Numbered from the stretch's first letter, positions 48,601-59,931 are shown. The stretch: 64,000 nt of DNA from Opisthorchis felineus (GCA_004794785.1 SJOL01007527.1:8416-72415); one strand, 5' to 3'. Translations and numbers: made by a program. The notes: generated by a model from the sequence alone, not told the origin.

Positions 48601-51600
48601 TAGTGCAGCGTTCTCAGGTGACGCATACAATGGCGGACAGGCCAAACTATTGAGAAAGACCAACAGCGACAAAAGGATGCGAATAAAGGTGTGAGATTGA
48701 AGTGGGGAATGTAATGGGCGATCTCGTGAGTTAATAAACCAGCGATCAACTTCTTGCTACGTATACTGCAGATCACTTTAGAAAACTAGCAAGCTGCAAT
48801 GCACACAACCACTGGGCAAACGAACTTTGTTGGCAAAGATTTGGGAGAAACGGATAGACGAATGTACTGCAGCTTTACACGCTGTGTTCCAATGTTATTT
48901 GTAAGATGTGCCGTGATGAAATGGAGCAGTAGGATCTCCCAGGCAAGTAGCACCGCTTCCGTTTTACACCACAGGCTCTGAGCCATCACATCTCCAGACT
49001 CCTCTCGAAACTTCTGACGAACATCGAGACACAATAATACAGCAAATCTGACAAGCAGTAGAAACATGAAACCATGCACAGAACATACAACGGACAAAGC
49101 GTGTTACTGACTGTGCTCTAAAAACATGCAAAATCCATTAAATCGACCGGTTCAAAAGTTCTTCAGGAAGCTTGGAGTGCATTAGCTCAAGGGGCCTAGG
49201 GAAACAACGCGGAGTATACAGATAACCACTGCATCACTCAAGACATAACAAGTACGTCAGGCGTGATATGGATACATTCACTACATCAACCAAAGTTACA
49301 CGGCTACCAGGCTGATGCTACGATGGTCTTCGCAGGTTATGCTCACAGTTTTGAGTAGTGCAGTTATTATTGATGCCCTATATTTAGAAGTTCCATATGG
49401 TATGCTCTAGGATTGTCCGGTTCACTACCGAGGTTTCGTGATCTTCTTTGAGATGTGCTGAATAGGAGCTGTGCGAACGGGGCGCCTTGTTATGTTTAAG
49501 GCATGCAATGAAATGCTGATTCTCTGTTACCGATGGGCTGTTGACATAAATATTCCACTCGGATTCATGTGGCCTTTGCAGAACTGTGTTGGTGGAGGCC
49601 GGCTGAAATGTTATTCGAAGTGTTCAGCCTACCACTTAAGATGTTTCTATGGGTGAGCTACGAATCCACCTTTTTCCACGAGCGTTTCACTGACACCCGT
49701 GCAGTTGACAGAATCGGTTTCTCATTGCGAATGCCATTTTAATCCCCTTACTTTTCGGCACCCACGAGAAATTCCGGTCGTTCCTAGAGCTGTTGACTAT
49801 GCGGAGTTTGCAAGATCTGCGTGGGTCCCTAATTATAGATATTTTTCAGGCACCAATGAGGGATACTGATGGTGAAGATACAGCGTTCACTGGGTACAGC
49901 CAAAAGACTCGGGCAAACGTAATCGATTGCAAACAATGGGTCATATCGGTCATTTACTTTTGTTCACCGGATGAACTCCACTAGCATGATGTTTTCGCGC
50001 ACCTATTCTAGTTTCTGAGTCAGCTCAGCCCAATAATGTTGAATACTGAAAATGACGTATTGAACGAGTCTGCATCGGTCTGCCTATTCCAGAGAAATGG
50101 TGAACGAACACGCGTTATCGCACTGTGACACGGCCAGAAACAAGCTACGTACTCCAGAAGAGAGGGAAATCCCTAACTAGTGCTCTTCTTTAGTGTCTGG
50201 TGGCCACGTGATCCAAACGCGTCCATCACTGGTTTGCAGTTGGTTGTCTTCAAATAACACGGTGTAAACGTCTGTGCTGAACGCGAGTATTGGCTATGGA
50301 CAGAGAGTACACTCCATATAAGTGGGGCAGCCGTTCCCCATTATCTATATCGTGGGCATCGATTCCGAAACAACCACCAATTGACCGACGCCAAGCTGAG
50401 CGGCACAAAGGCACAAACGCACGCAGTTTCACGACTAACGGGTCATATAGATAAACTGGGAAATTTAAAACAGCACTGGAAGTAAAAACAGTGAATTGCA
50501 AGCACATTCACGTGTCTCAGCAGGTGTTGCGATTTGAACCAACTCATGCATCGAGCAACACGGGTGAATACTAGAATGGTGTGTATTACTGATTAAGTAT
50601 TTACTTCCGTATCACAAGACTGTATGGAAGTCCGATAAAGGGTAAATAATTGACAATAGTCTTATCACAAGGGGAAACAAAACGAATGCCTCACATGGCA
50701 ATGATGTGTGTCTCATACTGAGACGGAACATGTTAAAGGGAATAGATTAGACTTTATCAACCAAAAAGCGGCCTTGAAGATTTATACGATCTTAACACCA
50801 TTTAAAGAGTCAACCGGATAACCTAATGGTGTCTGGGATTATTACTGAAGCAGAGATGCTTCAGCCAGTTTGACCACCCGATCGGCGGCACCACTCCACT
50901 AGAATTTGGATTGGCATACTCCTAGAGGTAGATGGGAAAAATGAGATCAGAAGGCATACAACAGGTAGAGCTTGAATACGCTTTAGTACCATCATTCACG
51001 GTCTTGAAGGATCACATTAAATTGTTGACCTTACATTGAGCCGTCCAAAACAGGTCAACGTGTTGGTAGATGACTAGCAATGGGAGCATGTCATGAGTTT
51101 GGAATAACAATACAGCTGAGATTAGCGTAGTACAAGGACGAGAGACGATGCCACTTACATGTCACACTGAGTGTGGTAATGAGGAAGAGATCGATGAAGA
51201 GGAATTGAGGATCCGTGATGTTACTCCCGATCTGCATAAGCGGAAATCCAAAGGACTCGAATGTTAATCGAAAATCAGCGGGTTAGCTTGCAATAAGATC
51301 TAGAAAACCAACTAAGATTATCCTGAATAGTTTCATTCTCGGTCCGAGATTGTAATTCGATACTCGGTGGGGAGTAGAGATACTTCGTTGGGGAAATGTT
51401 GCAACTCCAAGAAGATTAGCTTGGGGATAAAAACGAAGGTAGCGAACAAGGCTTGTTTTGAGAATGCTCAGTGTGGCTGATTGGTACATTGCAAATGTAG
51501 GCGACAATCAGGGTAGACTCCCGGTTAGAAATGTAAATAAAGAGAAGGGTAGGCGAGTCGATGGGTCACTGATTCAACTGGATTGTGCCACAGTCAAATT

Positions 51601-54600
51601 AGGGTGTGGAAACATATGGCCGGTAGACAAACAACAGATCAAAGGTCGTACAAGCTTCTACTGAGAAAATTACGTGTCGGAAACAAAGCGAAATTCGGAT
51701 TCACAGTTATGAACTTCGCTAAGTTCTTCAGATTGGTGGGAAAAACGATAAGGAAACCTCAGTTTCTCGATGAACCTAGCGTGAAGATGCAGTTTGCAGC
51801 AGTTCTAACCGAGTCGTGTGCGGAACAACCTAAACACAGTGTATAACCGGATTCGAAACAAAGGAGTAATAGGAGAGGATGAATAACACAGAGGACACAC
51901 GTTCGCAAGGGCAACCGCACTCGAGTGAAACGGTCATCGTCCACATTTGACGGTTAGCGTTTTTGATAAACTGATTGCGATGAGCTGCTAAAAAAATGAG
52001 ATTAAATCCTGTGCATCCAGAATGTTATGAGATTGGCGGATGGTGAACAAAAAGGTGTGATGAAAGGAATTTTAAGAAGGGTTTTACCGAATAGAGACGA
52101 GGCGGATACAACAAAAGTAAGTAATCGGAACTCACCGCGTAGAGCAAGATAGTAGTGAAAAACTGGACCAGTGAGTAACCACACATGAACTTGAAAGTGC
52201 CGAAACTGGTGACCAGAGCACAGCGTCCCTCGCGAACCAGCGTAGGCACACAACCGATATTTTGTTGTTTTGACGTAAAGGGGCTGGCGACACTGGCTTC
52301 CGCCTCACTGAGAGAAATGCCGGCGTGAGCGGCCTTGAGGGCACCGCAGTCATTTGCGCCATCTCCACACATAGCCACGAAATAGCCCACTGACTGCAGT
52401 GCCTCGATCAACTGCGTTTTTTGATCGGGAGAAAAGCGAGCGAACACTGTTCCCTTAACGACCAGCTAAGTTAAGTGAGAGAGAGAGGTGCAGTGAAAGT
52501 TTCGCGCACGAAAATGAAGTTTACATGACAAGAATCAAAATTTTTTATTTCACTCTCTAAGCAAGAATCTAAAAGGATATTGCGCATCCGACGATTTATC
52601 TGAAGTGTAGATAGAGTATAAACAACATTACGATGAGATTAGCGCAAACCTTATCTGTCATTGGTGATTGCTTTGAAAATAGGTGAAACATGTAACCAGT
52701 GGAATCAGTCAACACTTCGGTCGGATGACACCGTTCTCAGGATAAATCAATTACAATCAAGTATGCAAGACACCACAATCAATGGGTCAAGAAACAGTGC
52801 AACTTTTAAGACTGACAATGGCTTACGCTTTCTCAGTGCTACAAGTGTAAGGAGGAAAGCCCTTCGCTGCAGAGTTGTTTATTAGAAAAACGCCAACTAA
52901 ACGGTTACAGACTATTAAACAGGAAGGTTAAACTCTCATTTGCACGTTATTTTTAAAAACGGAATATCCACCTTCTTCTCGAACGCGTCTTCTTGAACTC
53001 TCCTGGATATTCATCGACTATCGCACAACGGCAAGCAAAAACTGCAAAATAGTTCCACAAATTCCGTAATAAATCCCACCTTCCATTAGATCAAGGCGAA
53101 GTTACGAGAACACACATACTACTCGCATGCGTCATCAGTAGTATCCACCGTTACACAAGTAGTATAAATGTAACTAAAATGCCAACGTTATGTAACTACA
53201 GAAATGCTCAACCACGCGACTGAACTAGTTCACTTTACGACGGAAGCCTAGTTGTCAACCTGATATATACTATGAAACCAAGTGAACTGTGTTTCTTCAA
53301 TGGTGGATCGCAATTGATACATGACTTTCTAAGCGGGGTGGTGTTTTGCACACCCAAGAATATCACTACACAAAAGCGAAACACAAGTATATGAATACTG
53401 CAGGCGAAAGGAGGAACGCCCTTCGCTGCGAAGTAGTTTATTCGTAAACACGAACTAAGCGGTTACAGACCATTACACACGGAAGTAAATATCCCATCTT
53501 CACAGTTTTTGAAAAGCGAACATTCTCAAGCGTCCTATTGAACGTTCCTGAACGTTCTTTGGATATTGAGCAATAATGAACGAACACTTCAAAGCGGTTC
53601 CATCATTTCCGTAGTAGCCTTCACCTTCCATAAGATGCGGCTGCGGAGCTTCGAAACCAGACCAGACGCTACTCACATGCTTCATCAGTAGTATACACCG
53701 CTACACAGGTATTTTGCGACAGTCTCTATCATCACTACTTATTACAATACGTTTACACGGAGCAAAGCTCTATCTACTGCCCACAAACTCATTACTAACA
53801 ACTTGGCAAGGACGAATTCGATGATCGCGTGTTAGCTATGATCGAATTATCTACATCGTAGCCAACTCAGTGAGATCATGAAAACGGAGCACGCCTGCGA
53901 GGGCATTTGATGCACGAGTAGTTTTCAAAATCTTCTGGGGAATGGTTTCCACAGATAATTGCTTAGGTTGAGGACTGCACGTTTTGTGTTTTTCAGCTAT
54001 CACTAACGCTCCGGTGAGAACACGGAGAAGCTAATTAAGTGTCGTTCCCTCAGTCGGTTTAGATGGCTACCATAGCCGTGATTGTGCTTATCAAGTTCAG
54101 CGGGCCAATGCACGTCGGGTGCAAATGAAGCCTTGGTTAGGGATGTTGAATGAACACTCGCAGCAATAGCAACGGAACAGTTTTTGTAAACATATTGCAC
54201 TGGACGGCTAAAAATCCTATTGCCGCCTTTTGGCAGTATCATCCACTCCTTAGAATAGTTGAGAGGAGTATTGATCAGTGGAGGTAGGTAGGCCAGTAAA
54301 TATCTTGTGGGGTTTTAAAGATACCGATTGCCCTGACAAGGCGCCCCTCTAAACTAACACAACCTACTTGACTTTGTAGCAAGCAAAATGAGTTCTACTT
54401 TTACTTCTAACGTGACTGCGCTCAGATGAAATAAGACGGCGGCTGATTTGGATTTGCATGCAATTAACGGAATGTAAATCAGTGTAGCATACGTCATTGT
54501 CACAAGAGCAACCAATTCAACATGTTCTAGTGATTTGTTCCAACAACCCAGATGAAGTAGATCGTACAGTTTTTGGGTTTCATTAAACTTGCAGGAACGT

Positions 54601-57600
54601 TTGCCTTGGCTCGCGTTCTGGCACTAGAGTTGATCTGTATTTTCCAAAAATGTCCCAAGTGGCTAGCAAACAATCAAACTCGTACACGATCATTCGACGT
54701 GAAACTAATAACCAATTCTAGAAGGGTTTAGTAAACAACCGGTGGATTTAGGGTTAAGCAACATGAAAGCTTCCTTAGGCTGTGAATGGATTATCAGGCT
54801 GGTCGAATTTTAAGGTGTACGTAGAACCAATGAGCGCAACCTCTTTCAACCACCACACTAAATCGGTGTTGAATGTCGGTTAAAAGTTCCTGCTGGTTAG
54901 TATGGGTGATAAGGTCCAACGACCAACGGGTGGAATAGGTGCTGTTTGGGGTCCGACACCACAGTTGATAACATCGGGCGTCGCTTACCATTTTCGTTGG
55001 TCTCAGTTGGTGCCACGATAATTTTGTTAAGAGATGAGAGTATTTGGATTTCTGTCATTACGATCAACGTAATTCACATCGAAACGTATTCTGCTGTTCA
55101 CAGACAACCCCACATCGCCACGTGTCGAGTCAGCTGATCCGAAAAGGATCCCCACACACTCGCCAATACTATACCTTTTATTTACTGACACTAGGATGTC
55201 TGGCGACTCCCACCGCTTCGAGCACCAGTCCCTGAGACAAGAATCATAATCCCCGTCCCAAAATTTAACACTATATAAGCCCATATGGTTTTCTATGTCT
55301 ACTGTATGTCCCCGATGGCTAAATCGTCGACTGGCGCTCACTATTCATCTGCATCTCTTGCTGGTCTGCTTCGGCTCACCCATTCTGGAGCGAGTTTCTT
55401 TGGTCATCTGTCTGTGTACGTTGCACTTAATCTTGCAGATATAGCCCCTAGTGATCCTTAAACCGCGCCGGTTCAGAGTGCAATGTTTCCTTTCTGAAAC
55501 TCGGTTCATATGTCATCATCATCACCGATCCATTCTCTAGTATGCCTGTCCACGCGTACCAATATTCTTCCAAATTGATGTTCAATTAAACTAGGTGGAC
55601 AGCCACAGTTATCGTTCATTTACTTCAGAAGGGCGTGAGATCTGAAGGTGAGAAGTACCACAGCATCAACCTACTCACTATTGTTTCTAAGTTGCTCATG
55701 GGTATCAATTTAGACTGCCATTCGGTCAACTCATGTGCACACGACCATTAGTCGGATAACAACTAATGAGATGATACTAGCCAGTAATACTCCGGAATGG
55801 GCCCATGAAAAGCTTTCTATTCGTCTTAATTGCCATACAGTCCGCGAAGGATAGTGCGCCCGGGATGGACCCTATGTCTATGATGGAGTTGATATGAGTC
55901 AAGCCACTTAGGCAACGCTAAAGTTCGTTGACGACGGTGTCATCCACATTACGTTCAAAATATCTAGTGGATACGGAAACCTGACCAAAGCCTTCTGTCC
56001 GAAATACACCATAAGGATCTGGGTTGAAACCGAGGAACACACCTCTAGGTCATGTTCTTGAGCGTAAATCACTGAATCAGCAACAAATGTATGGTTTTCA
56101 CACACAAACCAAAAAAGTAAACAAGATTCAAGAGGAATCAGCAATCGCAGTGAACCCAGACGGAAGAACAAGGCCCCAAGCAACAGCAAATTGATGCTAA
56201 ATTTCACTGTACCCATCGGTCGCTAGGTCCGATCATCCATACTAACTGGCAGTAACTTTTAACCTACATTCAACATTGATTTAGTGTGCTGGTCGAAATA
56301 GGCCTTGCCGATGGGTTCTACGTCTGCATTAAATCTCTACCAAACTGACAGCCCACCTATTTGGCTTGACGATGCCTTTATGCCAGACGAGGAACGTTGA
56401 CTAGCAATAAGTCTACCGATTGTTTACCTCTCTGTTGTGAAGCGATTATTTCCTGATCGCATTTTATTTTTGTTAACTCTGTTTCAACTCAAACGGTGTT
56501 ACAAAGGTAGAAGCAATATACTAACCTAACCAACGGGATTCACATGTGGCTGGATGGTTACGAATGCGCAGCATGTGTGCGTCACTGATGACGACGCAGC
56601 GGATTCATACAACATCAGTCTAGAGGGGGTCGCGTGACTAATGATTGCGATGGAAAGAATTGTAACTCATTTTTTGTGTTAGTAAATAAGGTAGTATTAG
56701 TGAGAGGAGGCGAACTAAACATGATCCACTGCGGCTTAAAGTGCCGGCGAGTTTTATGTTCAGTGTTTTGATTTCTACCAAGAACATGGGATTATCCCGC
56801 ACGGCAAAGCGTTTAATGGTCATGCCAAAGTCAGACAATCAGGAAAAGCCGTCGCACTCAAAAGTCACTCAGAAATCTGTGGCTTGTTCCTTCAAAGTAT
56901 GTCACAAAACCATTAAAAAAAGCCATAGTCCGTAAGGGACTGCTTCAGTAGCCGACTGATCAAAAGTTCCCTGGGATCAACGATGCTACTTATTAGCTGT
57001 TTCTTCGTGTTCCGAAGATGGTTACCAGATGTAACCTGGGGGATGGCCCTTCACAATATTCGTCGTCAGTACTCCTTCGCACCGGATGCGCGTGGTTTTC
57101 AACACACACTTAATATACCTGTCTGGAAATCATATCGATCATTCAGCCGATGCACCAGGAGGTAAACTGATCATTTAAATACGCGTTTCGAGTCATTTTG
57201 CTCGGTTGTGCGGTTAGCCACATAAAACGGGGTTGACAATGATTCGTTGCACCGCATGGATGTCACTAACAACGAATTCAACTCGATAGACCTGGAACCT
57301 GGACCGATAAAAGAATTCAAGGAAGTGGGATTTATGTCGCACATCTTGAACGAGGACAGCGGTTAGGAAGATCACCAAGCGATAGAAAAACTGAGGAAAT
57401 CTTAGACATTTTACTTCTTCAGGAGGTGGACCGAGTCGCCTTGACCTCAATGAAGTGAGTTCAAAGAGAATAGCCTAGTTTGTGTCTGATTCTACGAAGA
57501 CTGGGTGGAAAGAACAATCATCGGTGTTTCGTACGAAAGTGTCAAATGTCCCTCCTGACAAAGAGGAAGACAGTAGAGAGGAGACGACCTATGACGCAAG

Positions 57601-59584
57601 TAGAGCACTCAGCCATTTGGAACGCACAGCGTGGTATCGCCATTGAATCAAATTCCATTTTCGTGACCTGAATTGGCAAGTTGAAACAAACACAGCAGCC
57701 CAAGATCTAGTACTGTTTTTATTTTCACAAAAATGGTAGTACAGAATGCACCTTGCACTATGTTCTCAGTGATCTGGTAGTGTCCATGACGTTCGTCCCA
57801 TTCACGAAAAGATAAATATGGCAAGGTTGTTCTGTTCACACTGTATATGGACTGTTACTTGTCTTCTACGACAGAACTGTACTTTCTCAAAATCCACTTG
57901 ACAGTTCCATCTGAGTTCAGAGTACAATCGCAGGCGACTAATTGTTTCGATCTAGTCTTAGCAGATGTGACGAATAGAAATGTGATTAATAAGAGCGACC
58001 TGAATCTCCCACTTCCTTTTAGACAAAGTGGTTATTAGCGGGCTTTCAAGTGTCTTTCGGATGAGATTAGGCGTACACTGATTACGGTGTTTCTCCTGTT
58101 TCTAGATTTTGTTCTGAGCAGTACTGTATACGTAGGACAGATACCAATTGATATAAACTGTCTTCTATGTTCGATGATCCACTCTAACGTCCAGCATTCT
58201 TATAAAACCAGCCTTGCTTTGTTGGTGCAGTGATAAATGGTACTGACAATGTTAGTCCAGACACTACACGAGTCCGGTAGAAAGCCTTCATATGCAAGAC
58301 TGTTGCCTAATGATTGGGCACAGGTCGTGTTCTGCAGGAAAGTGGGTACATACAGTAGTCCCCCAATTAAGAACACATCACCTCAGTACCGTGCAGAAAG
58401 TGATACCTAACAAAAGACCACTTCTCGGCCAATCCTCTTGGAGTTTACCACTAAAATACGTTGTATAGAGCAAAAGGATAAAATTTTTCGACGATTGGAA
58501 TCTCCTGAAAGTCTGCTCCAGAGATGAACAGATGAAAATCTATAACTATGACTTCAGTCTCTGGAGATCACCATAAAACAGAACCTTGTAATAGAATATC
58601 GTCTGATGGTACAACACCACGCAACTCAATGTCGTCACTGCTCACAGATTTAATAGTGTTGAAACCTTGCAGAAATTTAGACAGTCTAGATACCAGAGCT
58701 ACTCCTCAGTGGATAGAAAACAATGGGAGAGTGAAAAAAACTTATGTTAAGATCGGGCACAACTTCAGATAACAAAGGGTCTTTCGCGCAATTTCGGTTG
58801 GTGATTGTAAGGTGGTGACTTAGAAATGGAGTACTGCTAACCTTTACTGTGGTGATTGTGGATGGATGACCAAGTTGGTCATTATAAGGAAGTTTCTGGT
58901 ACTATAGAAGAGAGACAATATTAATGGATCAGAATCAGTCTACCATTGTATTGTTCTCAATGTTTAAGGTGCGTACACTGCTTTGTGCTCATAAGGTTGA
59001 CAGGTGGTGTCCTCTTGAGAGGGATCCCTCCCAAACTACAACCAGTTGGGCGGTTGAGTCTTTGTCTGGCAGACTACTGTACGAGGAACTACAACATTTG
59101 AAGGCAGGGTTTCTGTGGAAGATCATAGAAACGAGCCGCGCCAAGCAATGTATGATTGTAAATCGAGATCTGTGGCTTTTTGAGGTGTGGCGTACGACAG
59201 ACCTGAGGGTAATGTATAACCTAGACAAACAAGGGGCTTTAAGTAAGCTTCGGTCCCATAATAAGCTGGAAAAAAACGAGTTGGAACCAGGGCATACGAT
59301 GCTGTTGCATCATCATCAACCTTCAAGTGTCAAGTATATGAAATAGAAAGACTAGAAATACAGCATGACGGCAGTCACAAAGAATTCACGAGGGCGAACG
59401 AACCTTAGGAATGAGCCACGGATAATGTTCTTTAATAACACCCCATGTTTTTCCGGAAATAGCAAGGTGAAAATCCGGGCGATCGATCATTCGTATGTTG
59501 ACCCGGTGGGAATGATTGGCATCAATAACATGATCGTTCTCCGCGGCACCATCGTCCACATTCACAGTAACGGTAACCGGGCTC
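36328..59584 (-). CDS. ATP13A: P5B-type ATPase (ATP13A family), 3' half of gene, nine exons
   Basis: Nine minus-strand exons, joined from 59584 down to 36328, give about 582 C-terminal residues of a P5B P-type ATPase (ATP13A2/ATP13A3-like), a family of late endosomal/lysosomal pumps that in animals export polyamines to the cytosol. All introns start GT and end AG, and codon phases match at every junction (0,0,1,0,1,0,2,0). The model covers the end of the P domain ([21 protein letters not shown]), M5 to M10, a conserved WPP motif, and a ~180-residue tail. Introns are 904 to 6932 bp except one of 430 bp. The N-terminal half (A domain, phosphorylation DKTGT, PP.LP of M4) is not seen and should lie right of 64000. 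Which paralogue it is cannot be decided here. No premature stop is seen, so it looks functional. Confidence 0.92.
38813..39003 (-). mobile_element. tRNA-derived SINE in ATP13A intron
   Basis: From 39003 leftward the minus strand reads a tRNA-like head with A box TGGCTCAGTGGTTAGAGC and B box GTGGTTCAAACCC, then the body shared with 1205-1432, ending in an A/T tail (CATCTTTTTTTCAT) near 38813. Its A box is intact, so this is the better reference copy. It lies in sense orientation in the intron between exons h and i. Confidence 0.85.
39521..39854 (-). CDS. ATP13A: ATP13A exon h: proximal cytosolic tail with WPP motif
   Basis: 334 bp, acceptor TTTCCGCACCCTAG, donor TCTGCT|GTAAGT. It begins [20 protein letters not shown] then WPPI, which matches the end of vertebrate ATP13A proteins (K..FK.LE.EL....WPPL). 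The rest, about 85 residues with Glu/Asp-Ser-Pro patches ([16 protein letters not shown]), has no counterpart in the vertebrate proteins I remember. Confidence 0.85.
40300..40990 (+). pseudogene. Penelope-like element fragment with GIY-YIG endonuclease
   Basis: The plus strand reads, across shifts, [12 protein letters not shown], then [20 protein letters not shown] near 40625-40690. The latter matches the GIY-YIG endonuclease start in Penelope-like elements (Y.F.C.C...YIGRT.R.L..R..EH), with the YIG mutated to HTG. Downstream come HLVDKVHVV and SRIVHQYQ, as in the element's C-terminus. The frame is broken repeatedly. It lies antisense in the intron between exons g and h. Confidence 0.7.
41222..41370 (-). 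CDS. ATP13A: ATP13A exon g: M10
   Basis: 149 bp, acceptor ATCGATTTAG, donor CCAAG|GTTCGT. It reads [20 protein letters not shown] as M10, then a cytosolic arginine-rich run ([15 protein letters not shown]). Position and charge pattern match the last helix and the start of the tail in ATP13A proteins. The phase-2 end fits the next exon exactly. Confidence 0.87.
41497..41524 (-). other. Hammerhead-like sequence, second copy
   Basis: The minus strand reads CTGACGA ... GGGACGAAACG. The first box differs from CTGATGA at one invariant-region base. Flanks (GTGCG...ACGTTTCGTC) match the copy at 30811-30841, so it is a decayed family member rather than chance. Confidence 0.3.
44270..44870 (+). pseudogene. 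Penelope-like element, 3' end of ORF, decayed
   Basis: Plus-strand frames read [20 protein letters not shown] and FHTAYV, then [19 protein letters not shown] and [18 protein letters not shown], then [20 protein letters not shown] and [13 protein letters not shown]. This is the order LPFKGD, LKDKLP, VVY, GRTTRQL..RLREH, SA....HL..TGH, FKVLYR of Penelope-like C-termini. About a dozen residues that include the GIY-YIG catalytic start are deleted between VVYSS and RTTRQL. It lies antisense in the intron between exons f and g. Confidence 0.85.
45207..45295 (-). CDS. ATP13A: ATP13A exon f: M9, 89-bp exon
   Basis: Acceptor TTCTTTCCTCAACAG and donor CCAG|GTATGT, both strong. Two bases complete the Thr codon begun in the previous exon; then [20 protein letters not shown] forms M9. 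The 430-bp intron before it is the shortest in the gene. Confidence 0.88.
45726..45903 (-). CDS. ATP13A: ATP13A exon e: M7-M8 loop and M8
   Basis: 178 bp with acceptor GATGATGACCCAG (a weak pyrimidine tract) and donor AACA|GTAAGT. It encodes QPLFVP, then [20 protein letters not shown] and [12 protein letters not shown], closely matching NYENTVVF..S.FQYLILA..FSKGAPFR.P. The start base follows from phase and from the family's WF.P motif. Confidence 0.92.
46146..48437. other. Intronic sequence, nothing assigned
   Basis: ATP13A intron sequence between exons d and e. It contains a nine-G run at 47456-47464 and no recognisable repeat or nested gene. Confidence 0.4.
48438..48571 (-). CDS. ATP13A: ATP13A exon d: M6-M7 loop and M7
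   Basis: 134 bp with acceptor TTATTTTCTAG and donor TGG|GTTAGC. It starts with two bases completing a codon and reads [15 protein letters not shown], then [20 protein letters not shown] as M7. GRT.AY.KL...PP is the conserved P5B counterpart. The usual Arg in GRT is Tyr here. Confidence 0.87.
51159..51231 (-). CDS. ATP13A: ATP13A exon c: M6, 73-bp small exon
   Basis: Acceptor CCGCTTATGCAG and donor ACAT|GTAAGT flank 73 bp, too short to show as an open frame. It encodes [20 protein letters not shown], matching the family's S.NL.D.QFLYIDL. It ends after one base of a codon, as the next exon requires. Confidence 0.88.
52136..52465 (-). CDS. ATP13A: ATP13A exon b: hinge motif and M5
   Basis: 330 bp, phase 0 at both ends, with acceptor TTAACTTAG and donor GCG|GTGAGT. 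It encodes [20 protein letters not shown], then the hinge/Mg-binding motif [16 protein letters not shown], then [16 protein letters not shown], then [20 protein letters not shown], and ends inside M5. All of these are near-invariant in P5B ATPases, which makes this the anchor exon for the gene call. Confidence 0.97.
52849..53160. repeat. Diverged direct repeat, copy A
   Basis: It starts AAGGAGGAAAGCCCTTCGCTG and ends CATCAGTAGTATCCACCG..ACACAAGT. It matches 53408-53710 in order along its length, roughly 70-75 percent by eye. It lies in the large intron between exons a and b. Confidence 0.8.
53408..53710. repeat. Diverged direct repeat, copy B
   Basis: Partner of 52849-53160, 559 bases downstream in the same orientation. 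Both share TTCGCTGC..AGT.GTTTATT, GGTTACAGAC.ATTA, CACCTTCCAT.AGAT and CATCAGTAGTAT. On the minus strand both carry ATACTACTGATGA near their start. They may be the pseudo-LTRs of a lost element. Confidence 0.8.
53711..55608. other. Intronic sequence, nothing assigned
   Basis: Large ATP13A intron. A minus frame at 55027-55341 (104 codons) is open but shows no known motif and no convincing splice sites. Confidence 0.35.
55609..55880 (+). pseudogene. LINE reverse-transcriptase fragments
   Basis: At 55609-55707 the plus strand encodes [20 protein letters not shown] then TIVSKLL, matching the RT motif FKKG.R....NYRPISLLS..SKLLE. At about 55788-55870 [14 protein letters not shown] and [10 protein letters not shown] resemble the KSPGPDGI motif, which normally precedes the first. 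The order suggests two scrambled fragments. Confidence 0.6.
57850..58040 (+). pseudogene. LINE endonuclease C-terminal fragment
   Basis: The frame reads [16 protein letters not shown] then [15 protein letters not shown] and [11 protein letters not shown]. This fits the end of the APE endonuclease (LF..QHV..PTR.R....LDLVLT.....V....PLG.SDH). The SDH catalytic end is degraded. It lies antisense in the intron between exons a and b. Confidence 0.65.
58924..59346 (+). CDS. 140-codon open frame, unknown, doubtful
   Basis: Open frame antisense in an ATP13A intron, ending just before exon a. No signal peptide, helix or motif is recognisable, and a minus-strand frame overlaps it. It could be decayed transposon sequence or chance. 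Confidence 0.1.
   Translation: MDQNQSTIVLFSMFKVRTLLCAHKVDRWCPLERDPSQTTTSWAVESLSGRLLYEELQHLKAGFLWKIIETSRAKQCMIVNRDLWLFEVWRTTDLRVMYNLDKQGALSKLRSHNKLEKNELEPGHTMLLHHHQPSSVKYMK
59404..59584 (-). CDS. ATP13A: ATP13A exon a: end of P-domain insertion region
   Basis: Acceptor CTACCTCTTCCAG and donor CCTAAG|GTTCGT flank 181 bp. It opens with one base completing a codon. The translation contains [19 protein letters not shown], which matches the P5B segment (HFALSG.TF..I..HFP.LLPK) that comes just before the FAR.SPDQK motif. The part before it (about 35 residues, Asp/Asn-rich) is the variable loop. Confidence 0.88.
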
Positions 59585-59900
59585 CTGGAAGAGGTAGGGA
59601 CAGCTCCGTAAGTTGAGGGTTTTAAAGTGGAAAAGGAACGCACGATGAAAGCTTCACAGAAGCACTTGAGTGTAATTTATTGAAATTCGATCATTCGAAT
59701 GCGGAGACCCATACAAGTTCATATCAATCTGTTCACAAATCGAGTGGCCAAATTGTAGATTTCGTGTCACTAAGTTCGAAGACAGAGATGGAAGTGCGCA
59801 AAAATAATAAAACAATAAGATCTTCGCTAATGCATTGCCACCTAAGGTAGTGCAGTTGTTGACCGCATTGCTTGTCGAGGTTGGCAATTCTGTGACAAAC

Positions 59901-59931
59901 GTTTCGTCAGCAATCGAGGTGGCACCATCGG
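59901..59931 (-). other. Hammerhead-like sequence, third copy
   Basis: The minus strand reads CCGATGG...GCTGACGAAACG and then AATTGCCAA.CTCG, aligned with the copy at 30811-30841 including its 3' flank (AATTGCCAAGCTCG). The first box is mutated at two positions, so it would be inactive. Confidence 0.35.

Noticed and set aside
50470..50500. Alternative ATP13A exon encoding [12 protein letters not shown] after a TTTTTACTTCCAG acceptor
   Set aside because: It resembles the M6 motif only weakly and its entry phase does not fit exon b. The exon at 51159-51231 fits both motif and phase.
52025..52447. Single 140-residue ORF as a gene
   Set aside because: Its end is intron read-through after the GCG|GTGAGT donor, and its start is upstream of the first Met; the real exon is 52136-52465.
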